Shown here: positions 46,671-58,619 of the stretch, piece after piece
How positions within the stretch are numbered: the first letter of the stretch is position 1
Layout of the letters: each line of letters starts with the position of its first letter
NCBI GenBank assembly: GCA_037126765.1
Contig: JBBCBC010000022.1
Location: 620,001 to 684,000, forward strand
Reading direction: 5' to 3'
Length of the DNA stretch: 64,000 nucleotides
From: Stenogyne calaminthoides
Lineage: Eukaryota; Streptophyta; Magnoliopsida; Lamiales; Lamiaceae
Program-made: the position numbers and the translations under genes
The notes under the pieces: model-generated
Seen by the model: only the letters and a program-made list of their open reading frames with translations
What the model was told of the DNA's origin: nothing
The model's database searches: none

Positions 46671-49600
46671 ATGCCTCTAACAGCTCTTTCTCCTTCCCCA
46701 CAATTTTTTTTTTCTCCTCAATCAGCCATGTCTGATCTTCCCCCCAAAACAGAAAACAACAAGTTTCATCCTGCACTCGCTGTAAGCAACGTGCGTAATT
46801 TCATTCCCATCATCCTTGAGATGGAAACAGGACAATACACGTCTTGGGCGGAGCTTTTCAAAATTCATTGTCGTGCTTACGACGTGATCGACCATATCAT
46901 CCCTTCTGCACCTCAATCCACTTCCGACACAGGAAACGAACCGGAAGTTGTCACAGCGGACAAGGCCCTTTCATCTCGTCTTGATGCGATTGTGTGCCAA
47001 TGGATTTACGGAACAATCTCAAAAGATCTTCTCCATACCATTCTCAAGCCTAACATGACGGCGCAACAGGCTTGGGAACGTCTCGCAACCATTTTCCAAG
47101 ACAACAAGGCTTCACGGGCAGTTTCGTTGGAAAATCAATTCACTCAAATCCACATGGATAATTTTTTTAATGTATCCGCCTATTGCCAAGAGTTGAAAAT
47201 GATCGCTGATCAACTAGCTGATGTCGGTTCACCAGTTACGGAAAACCGTCTTGTCTTGCAACTCATTGCAGGGTTGAATGAGAATTACGACAACGTTGTT
47301 TCAATTCTCTCTCAAACCAAGTCTCTACCAGATTTCTATGACGCTCGGTCCCGTCTAGTTTTAGAAGAAAGTCGCAAGGCCAAACAATCCGCTAGTGCCG
47401 CTGGTCAAGCACTCGTCACCACCACTGATGAGGCTCCACCACAACGTTCGTCTCAACCTAGTTCTAATCAAAATAGAATCAACAACTCTCAAAACAAGAA
47501 CCCAAATCGCACCACTAATGGTCAGCGTAGTGGTGGAAGGCAAGGTAATGGAAATGGACACAACTCTGGCTCCAACAACAACAACTTCAGTGGAAGAGGA
47601 AAGGGTCGCAATGCAGGTTTGGGACGAGGACACGGTTTGGGACGAGGACGCGGCTTCCAGCAGTCATATCCTCCACCTTGGGCCTATTATTCACCTTGGG
47701 CCAATTGGACCCAACCACCATGGCACATGCCCCCTTGCCCGTATCCAACAGCCCCCGGGTCCAATTCACCTTCCAAAACGGGCCGGAATACTTGGGCCAC
47801 TTCTCAAAGAAGCTTTTTAACACTCAATCGCTTCTTCTAACGACGCCAAACCATCGACATTGAGGAGCCATGCATACAATGTCCCTTCAAGCCTCGATGA
47901 CAACCGGTACATGGATCTTTGGAGCAACCTCTCACATGACGACTTGAGCGAATCCAGACACTCTCCTCTTATTTTAATTTGAGCCTTTGTTAAAAATATC
48001 ATCGAGGTAGTGGACAGAAATTTCGATTCGTGGTTACGGTCGAAATTCCTACACCCACCCCACCCACCTTTACATTTAACAAACGTGCTCCATGCCCCCT
48101 CAACTTATTAAAAATCTAATTTAGACGTCGTCGGTTTACAACCGATAACAATGTTACCGAATTGAATTTGATCCTTTTGGCTTTTTACGTGAAGGATTTT
48201 TTGACGGGAAACCTATAATGAGATGTAACAGCTCCGGTGACAGTATCCAATCACCCTCCCGGTTCCCAAACCAAATCTCCATCAACATTCGCAAAGACTC
48301 TCTTCTAAATTATGGCACGACTGATGTCTTACGTGTTTTGAATAAATCAAACTCTATTACTTGTAGACAATCGTCTTTATCTCGTATTTGTGAGTCTTGT
48401 GTTTTTGGCAAGCATATTAAACTTCCCTTTTATAATTCTTTCTCGTCTACTACTTCTCCTTTTGATATTATACACAGTGATATTTGGACGTCTCCTATCT
48501 TAAGTTCTGCAGGTCATAAATATTATGTACTTTTCTTGGATGACTACACAAATTTTTTGTGGACATTCCCTCTCGGTCAAAAATCACAGGTCTATGCAGT
48601 TTTTTCGTCCCTTGCTACACTCATAAAAACCCAATTTCAAAGAAATATTAAAAGTTTCCAATGCGATAATGGGAAAGAATATGACAATAGCAAGTTCAAA
48701 CTTTTCTGTCAAAACAACGGTTTACAATTCCGTTTTACTTGTCCATATACTTCGTCTCAAAACGGTAAAGCTGAACGCAAAATCCGTTCCATAAACAACA
48801 TTATTCGCACCCTCCTCTCCCATGCTTCCATGCCTCCCATTTTTTGGCATCACGCCCTCCAAATGGCAACATACATTCTCAATATTCTACCATCTAAACT
48901 TCTTGAAAATCTTTCCCCTACACAACTTCTATATCATCAAATTCCCTCCTACAAACATCCAAAAGTTTTTGGTTGTCTTTGTTACCCACTTCATCCCAAA
49001 ATTCACAAACTTCAATCTCGTTCTACACCACGTGTTTTCTTGGGTTATCCACAAAATCATCGAGGTTATAAGTGTTACGATCTTTCTTCTCACAAAATGA
49101 TTATCTCAAGACATGTCATTTTTGATGAGTCCGTCTTCCCCTTCTCTAAAATTCACAATCATAAGAATTTCACTTATAATTTCCTTGATGACACACTTAA
49201 TCCGCTGCTCCACTATCTCACACAAAACTCAAACTCCACAAACAACCAACAGCCCACGCTTCCCAGCCCCGCCACTCAGGACATCCAAACACCACCTATG
49301 AGCCCATCATCTAACTCCAACAACAGCCCATGCTTGTCCCACTCACCAACCCCCTCCAACCAACAAACCACTACACAAATCCAACAACCATACATAAAAA
49401 AACCAACCCAACTCCAAAGACTTGACGAACCACACCCTCGAACCATAATCACCACGGAGTATGCACGAATTTCCGACCGAAACGCCACTTCAACCTCACA
49501 TCATCCATTTCTCCATCACCTCTACCAAAAAATCCCAAACTCGCCTTGACCGACCTGAATTGGAAAGCCGCCATGGTCGATGAGTTTAACGCTCTTATTA

Positions 49601-51073
49601 AAAATGAGACGTGGGAGTTAGTACCCCGTCCTCGTGATGCTAATATCATACGATGCATGTGGATTTTTCGTCATAAAACTATGTCTGACGGATCTTTTGA
49701 GCGGCACAAAGCCCGTCTTGTTTGTGATGGCAGGTCTCAACAGGTTGGCGTTGACTGTGACGAAACATTTAGCCCTGTTGTAAAACCAGCTACGATTCGT
49801 TCAGTTTTGAGCATAGCACTATCCAAGTCATGGAAACTTCATCAACTAGATGTGAAGAATGCTTTCTTACATGGCAACCTTCACACGCCTGTCTATATGC
49901 ATCAACCCCTTGGCTTTCGTGATGCATCCAATCCCGATTATGTTTGTCTTTTAAAGAGATCTTTGTATGGATTGAAGCAGGCTCCACGTGTGTGGTATCA
50001 GCGATTCACTGATTTTGTGTCTACAATCGGTTTCACACACAACAAATCCGATCATTCGTTGTTCGTCTATCGACATGGTACACATATGGCGTATCTCCTT
50101 TTGTATGTCGATGATATTATCCTCACCGCCTCATCCGAAATGTTGCAAAAATCTATTATGGCTCGTCTTGCTTCAGAATTTGCAATGAAGGATCTTGGGG
50201 AACTCAGTTGTTTTTTGGGGATTGCTGTTACTAGAAATGAAAAAGGGCTATTCCTTAGTCAACGAAAATATGCTGAAGAGATAATTGAAAAGGCCGGCAT
50301 GACCGCATGCAAGTCTACTTCCACACCTGTTGACACTAATGGTAAACTTAGCCATTCAGCCGGCTCACCTCTCACCGACCCCACTCATTATCGGAGTCTA
50401 GCAGGAGCTCTACAATATTTGACTTTTACACGACCCGATATTTCCTATGCTGTGCAACAAGTCTGTCTTCACATGCATGATCCAAAAGATGCGCACATGG
50501 CAGCACTAAAACGCATTATTCGATATATTAAAGGTACTCTGCACTATGGCCTCCATTTATATAAATCACCAATCTCGACTCTTGTTGCCTATTCAGATGC
50601 AGATTGGGGAGGATGTCCTGATACCCGTCGCTCAACCTCTGGTTATTGCGTCTTCCTTGGTGACAACCTCCTATCTTGGTCTTCAAAAACGCCAACCAAC
50701 ATTGTCCCGTTCTATTGCTGAAGCTGAGTACAGGGTGTTGCGAATGTCGTTTTTGAATCATGTTGGCTTCGTAATCTTTTACTTGAACTTCATGTTCCTC
50801 TTCAGAAAGCCACGCTGGTTTATTGTGATAATATTAGTGCGATTTATCTCACAGAAAATCCGGTTCAACATCAGCGCACTAAACACATTGAAATGGACAT
50901 TCATTTTTGTACGCGAAAAAGTCGCACGTGGCCAGGTTCGTGTTCTTCATGTCCCCTCTAGATATCAAATTGCCGACATCTTCACTAAAGGGCTACCGCA
51001 TGTCCTCTTTCAAGACTTTCGAGCCAGTCTCAGCGTACGAGAACCTCCCGTTCCGACTGCGGGAGTGTATTAG
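46671..51073 (+). pseudogene. Copia-3 gag-pol, degenerate
   Basis: Gag is open at 46671-47840 (ETGQYTSWAELFKIHCRAYD; UBN2-type), ending in a Gly/Asn/Arg-rich tail. The protease region 47840-48218 is broken: the catalytic Asp codon and the following GATSHMT stand in different frames. Integrase is open at 48218-49549 (CESCVFGKH, HSDIW, CDNGKEYDN, QNGKAERKIR). RT occupies 49546-50721 (LLLYVDDIILT, GLKQAPRVWYQ). RNase H follows after a frameshift near 50697, to 51073 (SIAEAEYR, DIFTKGLPH). IN and RT blocks are long and open, so decay is moderate. Confidence 0.9.
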
Positions 51074-51283
51074 ATAAATAGCCTAGTGAAATGTAAATCT
51101 TGTACTATTATGTAGCCATTAACTCAGCATTATGTAGCCATTAACTCAGCATTATGTTAGCTTGATTATAGGCGGATTACAGTACTCACTCTGATTAGCT
51201 TGATTATAGGCAGATTACACTACCAACACTTGTATATATTGATAGTGGACTAATAAGAATATGACACGAATTACTTTCCAATA
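51068..51283 (+). repeat. Copia-3 3' LTR
   Basis: Same ends as the 5' LTR, with an internal duplication. The purine-rich ctgcgggagtg lies just before it. Confidence 0.9.
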
Positions 51284-52187
51284 CCAACTCCTGAAAAACT
51301 CAACTTGCTTCGAATCACATTATCCCGTTTTTCGAAAATCTCCCCATCGCTTCCGACAATTCTGAATATCTTATCAAGCTGATCAACATCGGACCGCCCC
51401 CGAAAAAGCGCCTTCTCCCAACACCACCTCCCCCATAATGCACCCAACACACCATATATCAATCGCGCACGAATAAAACCTATCCCCTAAAAGTATCTCC
51501 AGGGCTCTGTACCACTGCGTCCCCGGATGCCCTAAAACGGCACGACAACCCAAAATCACATATTTTCAATTTTGTCCAACTATTTATAAGTAGGTTCCCG
51601 GGTTTTAAATCTCTATGCATCACGTGATTCTCGTGCATAAACTTGACCCCCTCTATCAACTGCTTCATCAAAACCCTAACTTCCTTCATACTGAAGCTGT
51701 TCCCTCTAGAAACCATGCACCTCCTGAGATCGTTTTCCACGTGCTCCATTACGACGTAAACTCCACCCCGACCGTCCGTTACCTCTTTCTTGAAAGTAAT
51801 AATCGAAGGGTGGGGATTTAGCGATTTGAGAATTTCGATTTCGGTTAACGATTTTTGAGATGAGCCGTGGAGTTCTTCCTATTTCTCCGGTTTTGGTATC
51901 GCGGGCTCTGTAAACGACGCCGTACGAGCCCTGGCCGATGACGTCGAGGGTCTGGTACGCGCCCACGCGCTTGTTGCGGAGTTGGGGAGCACGCGCTTCT
52001 TTTTTGAGACTTGAATAATTAGAATTAGAAGAAGAAATCTGGTTATAAAGGGACTGTTTTGATTTCTTCTTTTTGAGAGTGATGATTCCTTGTGTGGGTT
52101 TGGTTTTGCGAGCGGTTTTTCTTCCACGAAGGTAATGCCCGTAGTGAAAACCCTTTTCAACGTCACTCTTTTTACAAACTAATGCCA

Positions 52188-52676
52188 TATTTTTCAAGAA
52201 TTGAAGGAAGGAAAAACCCAAGAAAAGAGAGAAAGGTTTTCCTAATTCTTGAAAGGGCGAAAATAAGGAAATTATGAGGGTTTCTTAAGTGATCCTATGT
52301 TGATTTAACCCTAGAAACGTGGAGTTTGATAAAAGGAAAGTGTATCAAATCGCGGAGATTTGGATTGGATTTGGACTTGGGACGCGGAACTAATAAAAAT
52401 ATCTTGTTCGAAATACGGTAGTACTTTGGTTGTTTAGGATGTCATTGGATATGAGGGAATAATTTTACTTTCTTGCTTAAAAAATTATTTTTCATAACAC
52501 ATTTTTTGAAAGGGGGACTTATTATTCAATATAAGAAAATACGACCATAGTCTATAGAACTCTCTAACCAAAATGAAAAACCGTTCCCAAATCAAATAAA
52601 TGGACAAGAAAAAAAAAATTAACCGATCAACAACCTAATTCGCCATAAACTAAAAGACTGGGTCGACTCATATATC
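52188..52676. other. Intergenic stretch upstream of the kinase relic
   Basis: 5' flank of the kinase pseudogene. No gene, paired repeat or clear promoter motif seen. Confidence 0.45.
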
Positions 52677-53111
52677 ACTACAAGAAAAATAGTCGTTATT
52701 TTTATGAAATTTTTCAATATCTTTCAACATGCCTATAAAATTTTCAACGAAAATAATTATATCATTATATAGTAAGACTTGCATACAATTTTTTTTAATT
52801 ATATAGACTATTTTTAAACTACAAAATATAATTGCCTACGAAAATATAAATTATCTAGGAAATTATTTGTGTAGGAAAATTTGCGTACGAAAATTATAAA
52901 TATGTAGAGATTGCTCGTAGGTAAATTGTTTGCCTAGAAAATTATTTGTGCATTTATTTTATTCAAAGATTATTCTAAAATTTTGTAGACAAATCGTAAA
53001 AAATCCTCACTTTTTAAGAAAAAAAATTATTTTTATAGGAAAATTTCATAACCTTATTCTTGGTTAACCATTTAAAAAATTTCATTGGTAAATCTTCATT
53101 TTCTTATAGTA
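52677..53111. mobile_element. Diverged relative of the miniature CACTA element
   Basis: Begins cactacaagaaaaatagtcg and ends near cttcattttcttatagta. The interior shares aattgcctacg, attatttgtgtagg and tttgcctagaaaattatttg with 20983-21474. Ends are decayed. Confidence 0.6.
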
Positions 53112-53119
53112 TATATATA

Positions 53120-53945
53120 TATATATTCAGGTGCATTGTGTAATCAAAATGTATTTTAAAAATATACAACTTGTTATACAGAAAGATACAACTTGTGTAC
53201 ACTGAACCGTGCAACTATTTTTTATTATTAATAATTGCACGGTTCAGTGAAATAAATTACATCTTTCAGTATAACAAATTGCATGTTTCTAAAATGCACT
53301 ATGAGTGCACGGTGCTAGGCATGCTAAAAGAAAAAGAAAACGGAACCGTTGATTCGAACCGAATCACGGTTTCGCAGAGTTCGATTCCGAACCGAACAAA
53401 TCGTAAAATACGCGGTTCGATTCCGATTCCATCATTTCTAGAACCGCGAACCGCCGGTTCCGGTTTGAACCGCCGGTTTTTTTGTTTTTTTTTTTTATTT
53501 CAATGGTTTAGATCTCCTTCAACTCAATCCAATGACTATAATCATTTGTAGTGTACTACTAGCCTTCTACTGATTTTACTAATTTACTATTGTTGCATTT
53601 TAATATTATTCTAATGTAGAAATGTTTGATAGTGTATCAATTAGACAATTATCATGTATTTATAATTGTCTAATTATAAAATTATGTATATTTTAACTAT
53701 TGTAATTTTCCATTTAAATTCCCATAACAATAATTTGTCATCTACATATATATTTCTTCAAATTTTAGATCCAAAAATAAAAAAAACTTAAAAAAAAAAA
53801 GAAGAAAAAAAAAAGGAGGAACCGCGAACCGGAACCAAAACCGCCTTCGCCGCGGTTCAATTTCGGTTCCACCCTTAAAAATTTTGGAACCGAAAGTTCC
53901 AAAATCGTAAGCATCTCTGCACGGTGCACCTGGATGTATATAAAT
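53120..53945. repeat. Family B element, interrupted by a hAT-type element
   Basis: Left part 53120-53314 (caacttgttatacagaaaga, cagtataacaaattgcatg, atgcactatgagtgcacggtg) and right part 53927-53945 (cacctggatgtata) join into one family B copy once the insertion at 53315-53918 and one target-site copy are removed. Confidence 0.7.
53315..53918. mobile_element. Non-autonomous hAT-type element with 8-bp target duplication
   Basis: Flanked by the direct 8-bp repeat gcacggtg (53307-53314 and 53919-53926), the length made by hAT transposases. Ends ctaggcatgctaa and the inverted cgtaagcatctct share an ATGCT core. Subterminal stretches are packed with ggttcggttc / gaaccgaac motifs (53341-53475, 53818-53900), as in plant hAT elements. 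No transposase. Confidence 0.75.
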
Positions 53946-54748
53946 TTGATAATGTCGTTCTATGATAAATTTTCGACCGAAATTAGGGGCGCGTGTATCA
54001 CACGCCCCTAAAACGACGTCGTTTTTGGGTAGTTTGACCGGTTTTCGGCTATTTAGGACTAAATCGGCACAAATTGAAAATATACGGGACAAATTGAAAC
54101 ATGTGATATATACGGGACCTTTTCAATAAGAGTGCAAAGTTACGGGACCATTTCGATTTAAATCCCTCCAATTTTAATCACAAATCAGTCGTAACAACGT
54201 CGTTTTGCCGTTTCAATTAAAAAAATAATTATTATATGCCTTAAATTACAGCTGTTAAATACACGTGGCAGCCAAGTAAAGCATCCGTCGGAAAGCCCCA
54301 AATCGAAACAACAAAACGACGTTGTTCCTATCAATTTGAAACTAAAACTGAACATTATCAAATTTATTGGGATTAATCGACGATAAAAAAAAATTAAAAC
54401 TAAATCTATTTGAGACCAAAATTATGGGACCATTTGTGATTCAAACTCATAATAATTAAATATGAACTGAAATTACTTCAAATTTAAAAGCAAAATACTC
54501 CAATTTTTTTAAAAAAAAATAATTGATACTCTGCTTTGAACAGGTCAATGTTCCATTATTACTCCACATATAAAAATTAAAAAAAATAGTCAAGGCTCCA
54601 TTATTAGTCTCAGTTACGGAGGTGCCAAAATTGATTGTTGGTTGCTTCTCGTGTATGGAGTTGAACGTTACACGTCGTCCAATTTACTATATGACAAATA
54701 GCTGAAAGGGACGTGTGGAATTAATCAACCATTGCAAGGTCGTCTAAT
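53946..54748. other. Repeat-rich 5' flank of the CNL relic
   Basis: Contains ggggcgcgtgtatcacacgcccc (palindrome around 53985), acgacgtcgttttt and phrases shared with 13780-14690, i.e. dispersed foldback repeats. No gene. Confidence 0.5.
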
Positions 54749-54814
54749 TTGTTTCTATCTATGTATCCACTGATTAACATTTCTAAAAAAGTATTACAAG
54801 AAAAAAGTAGTATC

Positions 54815-57201
54815 ATGGCTGAAGCTATAGTCTCCGTTGTGGCTGAGCAGCTTATAGACATCATAAAAGAGCAGATTCAAAACGAAATACATTTGGTGAA
54901 AGGTGTGGACAAGGAGATTCTCAATCTTTCCGACGAACTCATGAGCCTCAGAAACGTGTTGGATGATGCTGAGAATCGAAGATTTCAGGACAAAAAAATC
55001 GGCCAGTGGCTGTCGAGGCTGGAACAGACGTCTTATGAAATGGAGGACGTTTTGGAAGAGTGGAATTATGCTCTTCTCAAACTCAAGATGGCTGATCATG
55101 CTCCTTCGTCCCATCTTCGTGTTTATGCTTTAGGAAAGTTGTTGTTCGTCGTGATATTGCTAGAAAGATTGAAAATGTGAAAGAACGGCTTGATCGAATA
55201 TTGAAGGAGAGAGATCGATATAATTTTGTCGTGTCTATGCCCGATAATTTTGATCGTTTGCCTGAATCTTGGCGAGTTCAATCTACTTCCTTGATCAACT
55301 TAGAAAAAGTCCATGGTCGGGATATAGATAGGGATATTCTTGTTGGTAAACTTACGGATAGTGATGGTAGCTTGGAGGAATCGGGCTTTCGCACTCTGTC
55401 TATAGTGGGTATGGGAGGACTTGGGAAGACAACTCTTGCTCAACTAGTTTATAACCATAGTCGAGTGGAGAAATTTTTCGATTTAAGGATTTGGATTTGT
55501 GTTTCAGATCCCTTTGATTTGGCTGTCATTTCTAAAGGGATTCTTGAGAGCATAAAAAAAGGGAGTTCTCCAAACACTAATCAATTGGATGTCCTGTTAA
55601 AACGTGTAAAAGAGTCGATTATAGGGAAGAGGTTTCTCCTTGTACTTGATGATGTTTGGACAGAAGACCATAACAAATGGGAACCACTAGAAAATTGCCT
55701 TGGATATGGTGGAGCTGGAAGTAAGATCTTAGTGACTACAAGAAATGAAAGGGTTGTGAGAATGATGGGCTCTAGCGACAATGGTATATGTCGTCTGGGA
55801 CAGCTCTCAAATGAAGTTTGTTGGTTATTATTGAGTCATATGGCCCTTTCTGGAAGGAACGAAGTTGAATTTGAGGAGATCGGTAAGAAAATAGTTCAAA
55901 AACTTTGGGAAGTCTTTTGCGTTTCAAGAGTAACTTGGACGAATGGGAAAATTTATTGAGTAGTGAAATATGGGAAATGGAGGAAACAAAAGTTGACATT
56001 TTTCCTCATTTGCTTTTGAGCTATAATGAGTTATCTCCAACACTTAACCGTTGCTTCTCGTATTGTGCTGTCTTTCCTAAAGATTTTGAGATTCATGTCG
56101 CGAGCCTAATAGAAAATTGGATGGCACTTGGTTATTTGGGGTCCAGTGTCGGTGATATGGAACTTAAAGGGAGGGAGTACTTTAATGTTTTAGCAATGCG
56201 TTCTTTTTTTCAAGATTTTCAAATAGACCCTTTGAATAAGAAAATAAGTAGTTGTAAGATGCATGATTTTGCTCAATTTCTTAAGAGTGGTAGGATGGAG
56301 GGTGCAAGAATGAATAAGAAAGCATGTCAAGCATGTGATCCCTTATTAGTTTCCACCGTAAATGAATATTGCAGCTTATTTTGGAACGAAGAAGAATTTC
56401 CTCCAACTTGTTGTGATTGCCTCACCCTTCTAAGGTTGTTAAGTATGAACAGATGTTACTTGCAAGGTGTTCCAAAAGGATTGGAAAACTTGATTCATTT
56501 GAGGTGGTTGGATTTGAGTGGAAATACACTATCCCATGATAATCATTTTCCAACTTTATTACTTGCAAACTCTTAAATTAAGTGTTTGCAACATAGAAGA
56601 GATTCCTAAGGAACTTGAGAATTTGATTCACTTGAGGCACCTCGACTTGAGTTAAGAAACAAGATACACATCCAACAACTCGTTATAAAATTTGTGGATG
56701 CAAACGAGGAATCATCATTACCATCATCATCATCCGACAGGGTGAGGATGGATGTGATAGAGGCTCTGGAGCCCCATCCAAACCTGCAAGAATCGTGTAT
56801 TTTGGAATATAAGCCTTAAACTGGATGGTCTCGCCCCTCAACCAACTAAAGTTCATTCAGCTCGGTAAATTCAACCGCCTCTCATCATTGCCACCTCTTG
56901 GAAAACTACCGTGCCTGGAAGCAGTCCAGGTTTACCAAATGGACGAATTGGAATTTGTGGGACGAGAATTCTTGGGAATTACGGAAATAGCATCAAATGC
57001 TACAATTGCCTTTCCGAAATTGAAGAAATTGATATTTCGCGAGTGGAAGGAGTGGGAGGACATAACGGCCTAAGAAGAAGAAGAAAATTATGCTATCTTG
57101 TCTTGTCTGGTCTGGTCGAGTTAACCATCGTAAATTGCAGCAACCTAACGACACTGCCACGCGCCCTCCTGAGTAAGGCGACGGCATTGGAGAAGTTGTA
57201 C
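54815..57201 (+). pseudogene. CNL-type (CC-NB-ARC-LRR) disease-resistance gene relic, RGA-like
   Basis: Rx-N coiled coil from Met54815 (AEAIVSVVAEQLIDIIKEQI), frame change near 55130, then NB-ARC: P-loop GMGGLGKTT (about 55410), kinase-2 LLVLDDVW, RNBS-B SKILVTTRNE. The GLPL motif is deleted: near 55900 IGKKIVQK runs into LGSLLRFKS in another frame. RNBS-D CFSYCAVFPKD and MHD KMHDFAQFL (about 56260) follow. A third frame change near 56550 and a stop at about 56656 end the first LRRs. Further LRR pieces are at 56825-57070 (LPPLGKLPCLEAVQV) and up to 57201. No introns. Upstream Met54749 is in frame but out of family context. It cannot encode a working receptor. Confidence 0.9.
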
Positions 57202-58350
57202 TAAACTATAGACTTCAAATGTAATGGTTTCATAGTTTTAAACAAGTATATGTATTTATATTTATTCTCAATATAATTATTTTTCTTTGGTGATGTCAGA
57301 AAAGTAAGAACACATTATTTAAATAATATTCAATCATCTTATTACTATATGAAGAATTATCAACTTATATCATTCACCATTTACTACCCATTAAGATATT
57401 TATACACAAAGTACATCATGTTCTTGCAATAGTTTTAGTAAAAGTGCTCATGGTCTCACATGAAACAGATTCTCTACAAATTAATGAATGTTCTATAATG
57501 TGATATATATATACACTTGAATTTTTTATTTTTAAAAGAGGCACATGTTCTACAATTTTATTAATAAATGTAACTTTTGGTCTCACAAGAAAAAGGTTTC
57601 TTAATAATAATTGTTCCATAAAATATGTGTCACAATCACATACTTGAATTTATAAATTGTGGTTATGTCATGTGTAGCAGTTGTCACTTATAATAATGAT
57701 AATATTTTTCGCTATTATGGAACTAAAATTGTTTAAAATAAAATTAAACTTCATATTCTAAATCATTAATAACATATTCAAATCTAAGGTTTTTCTTATT
57801 CATGAGAGGATTATTTTGCTTCTTATATTTATCTCTACAAGTTATATATAACTTTGAAATCTGTTCAAAGGAAAACTTTACAATCCTGTTATGTTTAAAA
57901 GAAAGACAAAAATTCATATGAGACGGGGTACAAATTAACACAAACCAACATTCATCCCTTCCAAAACGTTAAAGCGTTAGTGTCAAAATTATGTTCCATC
58001 TCACCGCCAGACCGACTCATGCAAGTGTGTCTCTTAAAGAAAAGTCCGATAATTCAATTAGTAAAAACACTCTCTAAAGTTAACATTATTTCTTGTCTAA
58101 AAGTCATGTATTCTCTTTTTATTAAATCTTTTAAATGTATTAAATTTCAGGAGTAAAAATTTAAGTCAAATTGTGTAAAAGCACAGATTTATTAATTGAT
58201 AATATTATATTAATATAATCAAATGAATAATAGACCCTTAATAAATAATAATTGAAGGTAACTCAAAATAAGAAGTTAAGAACAACCTGAAATTAAAATG
58301 TAACTCTAATATCAAAAAGGAAATAAAAAACAAATGTCAAGATTAAGACA
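57202..58350. other. Intergenic stretch, nothing recognised
   Basis: AT-rich, without convincing genes or paired repeats. One short phrase pair (tctacaaattaatgaatgttc and ctacaattttattaataaatg) hints at an old duplication. Confidence 0.5.
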
Positions 58351-58359
58351 CATACCATT

Positions 58360-58409
58360 AGCCCACAGGTGCAGCCCAAAAAGTTCTTAGGCCCAATTGA
58401 AAAAGCCCA
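58360..58409 (+). promoter_or_regulatory. Four site II-type motifs upstream of PEX10
   Basis: AGCCCA at 58360, 58373 and 58404 and GGCCCA at 58390, i.e. TGGGCY elements on the other strand, within 50 bases and 210-260 bases before the PEX10 start. Such clusters (TCP-factor targets) are common in plant housekeeping promoters. Confidence 0.5.
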
Positions 58410-58619
58410 GATATTAAATAATTCGCCTCTTCTTCTTTTATCCCACATTGGGATATTAGAGTTATAGCGAAATATATTTATATAGCAATGTTGCTTATTC
58501 ATCGATGACATTTGCCCTGATTTCCCTCCCAAAACGGCGTCGTTTTTAGAGTATTTTTCCTTTTAGAAATCACTTATCATTTTGGGGCTTTCAACAACAG
58601 TAGACGAGGAGGAGGGGTT

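Larger units (their letters stand above)
46453..51283 (+). mobile_element. Copia-3: full-length Ty1/copia LTR retrotransposon inside the kinase pseudogene
   Basis: LTRs lie at 46453-46643 (191 bp) and 51068-51283 (216 bp; longer through a ~23-bp tandem duplication of gtagccattaactcagcatt plus a 2-bp gain). A 5-bp target duplication ccaac lies at 46448-46452 and 51284-51288. The primer site TGGTATAAGAGC (one change from TGGTATCAGAGC) starts at 46644. Kinase sequence flanks both ends. Confidence 0.94.
46335..52187 (-). pseudogene. CDK-like protein kinase pseudogene split by Copia-3
   Basis: Coding pieces on the minus strand are 52187-51289 and 46452-46335. From Met at 52187: a basic N terminus, the glycine loop IGQGSYGVVYRARD, then a frameshift where the VAxK lysine strand should be (about 51850-51880). 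It continues with YVVMEHVENDL, catalytic MHRDLKPGNLL and CDFGLS (51480-51749), a damaged activation segment, GRSDVDQLDKIFRIVG (51290-51420) and, beyond the insertion, DLLERLLICDPGERITAESA up to a TAG at 46335-46337. Motifs fit CMGC kinases, nearest to the plant CDKG/PITSLRE group. No introns are seen over the whole domain, so a processed copy is possible. It cannot make a working kinase. Confidence 0.8.
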
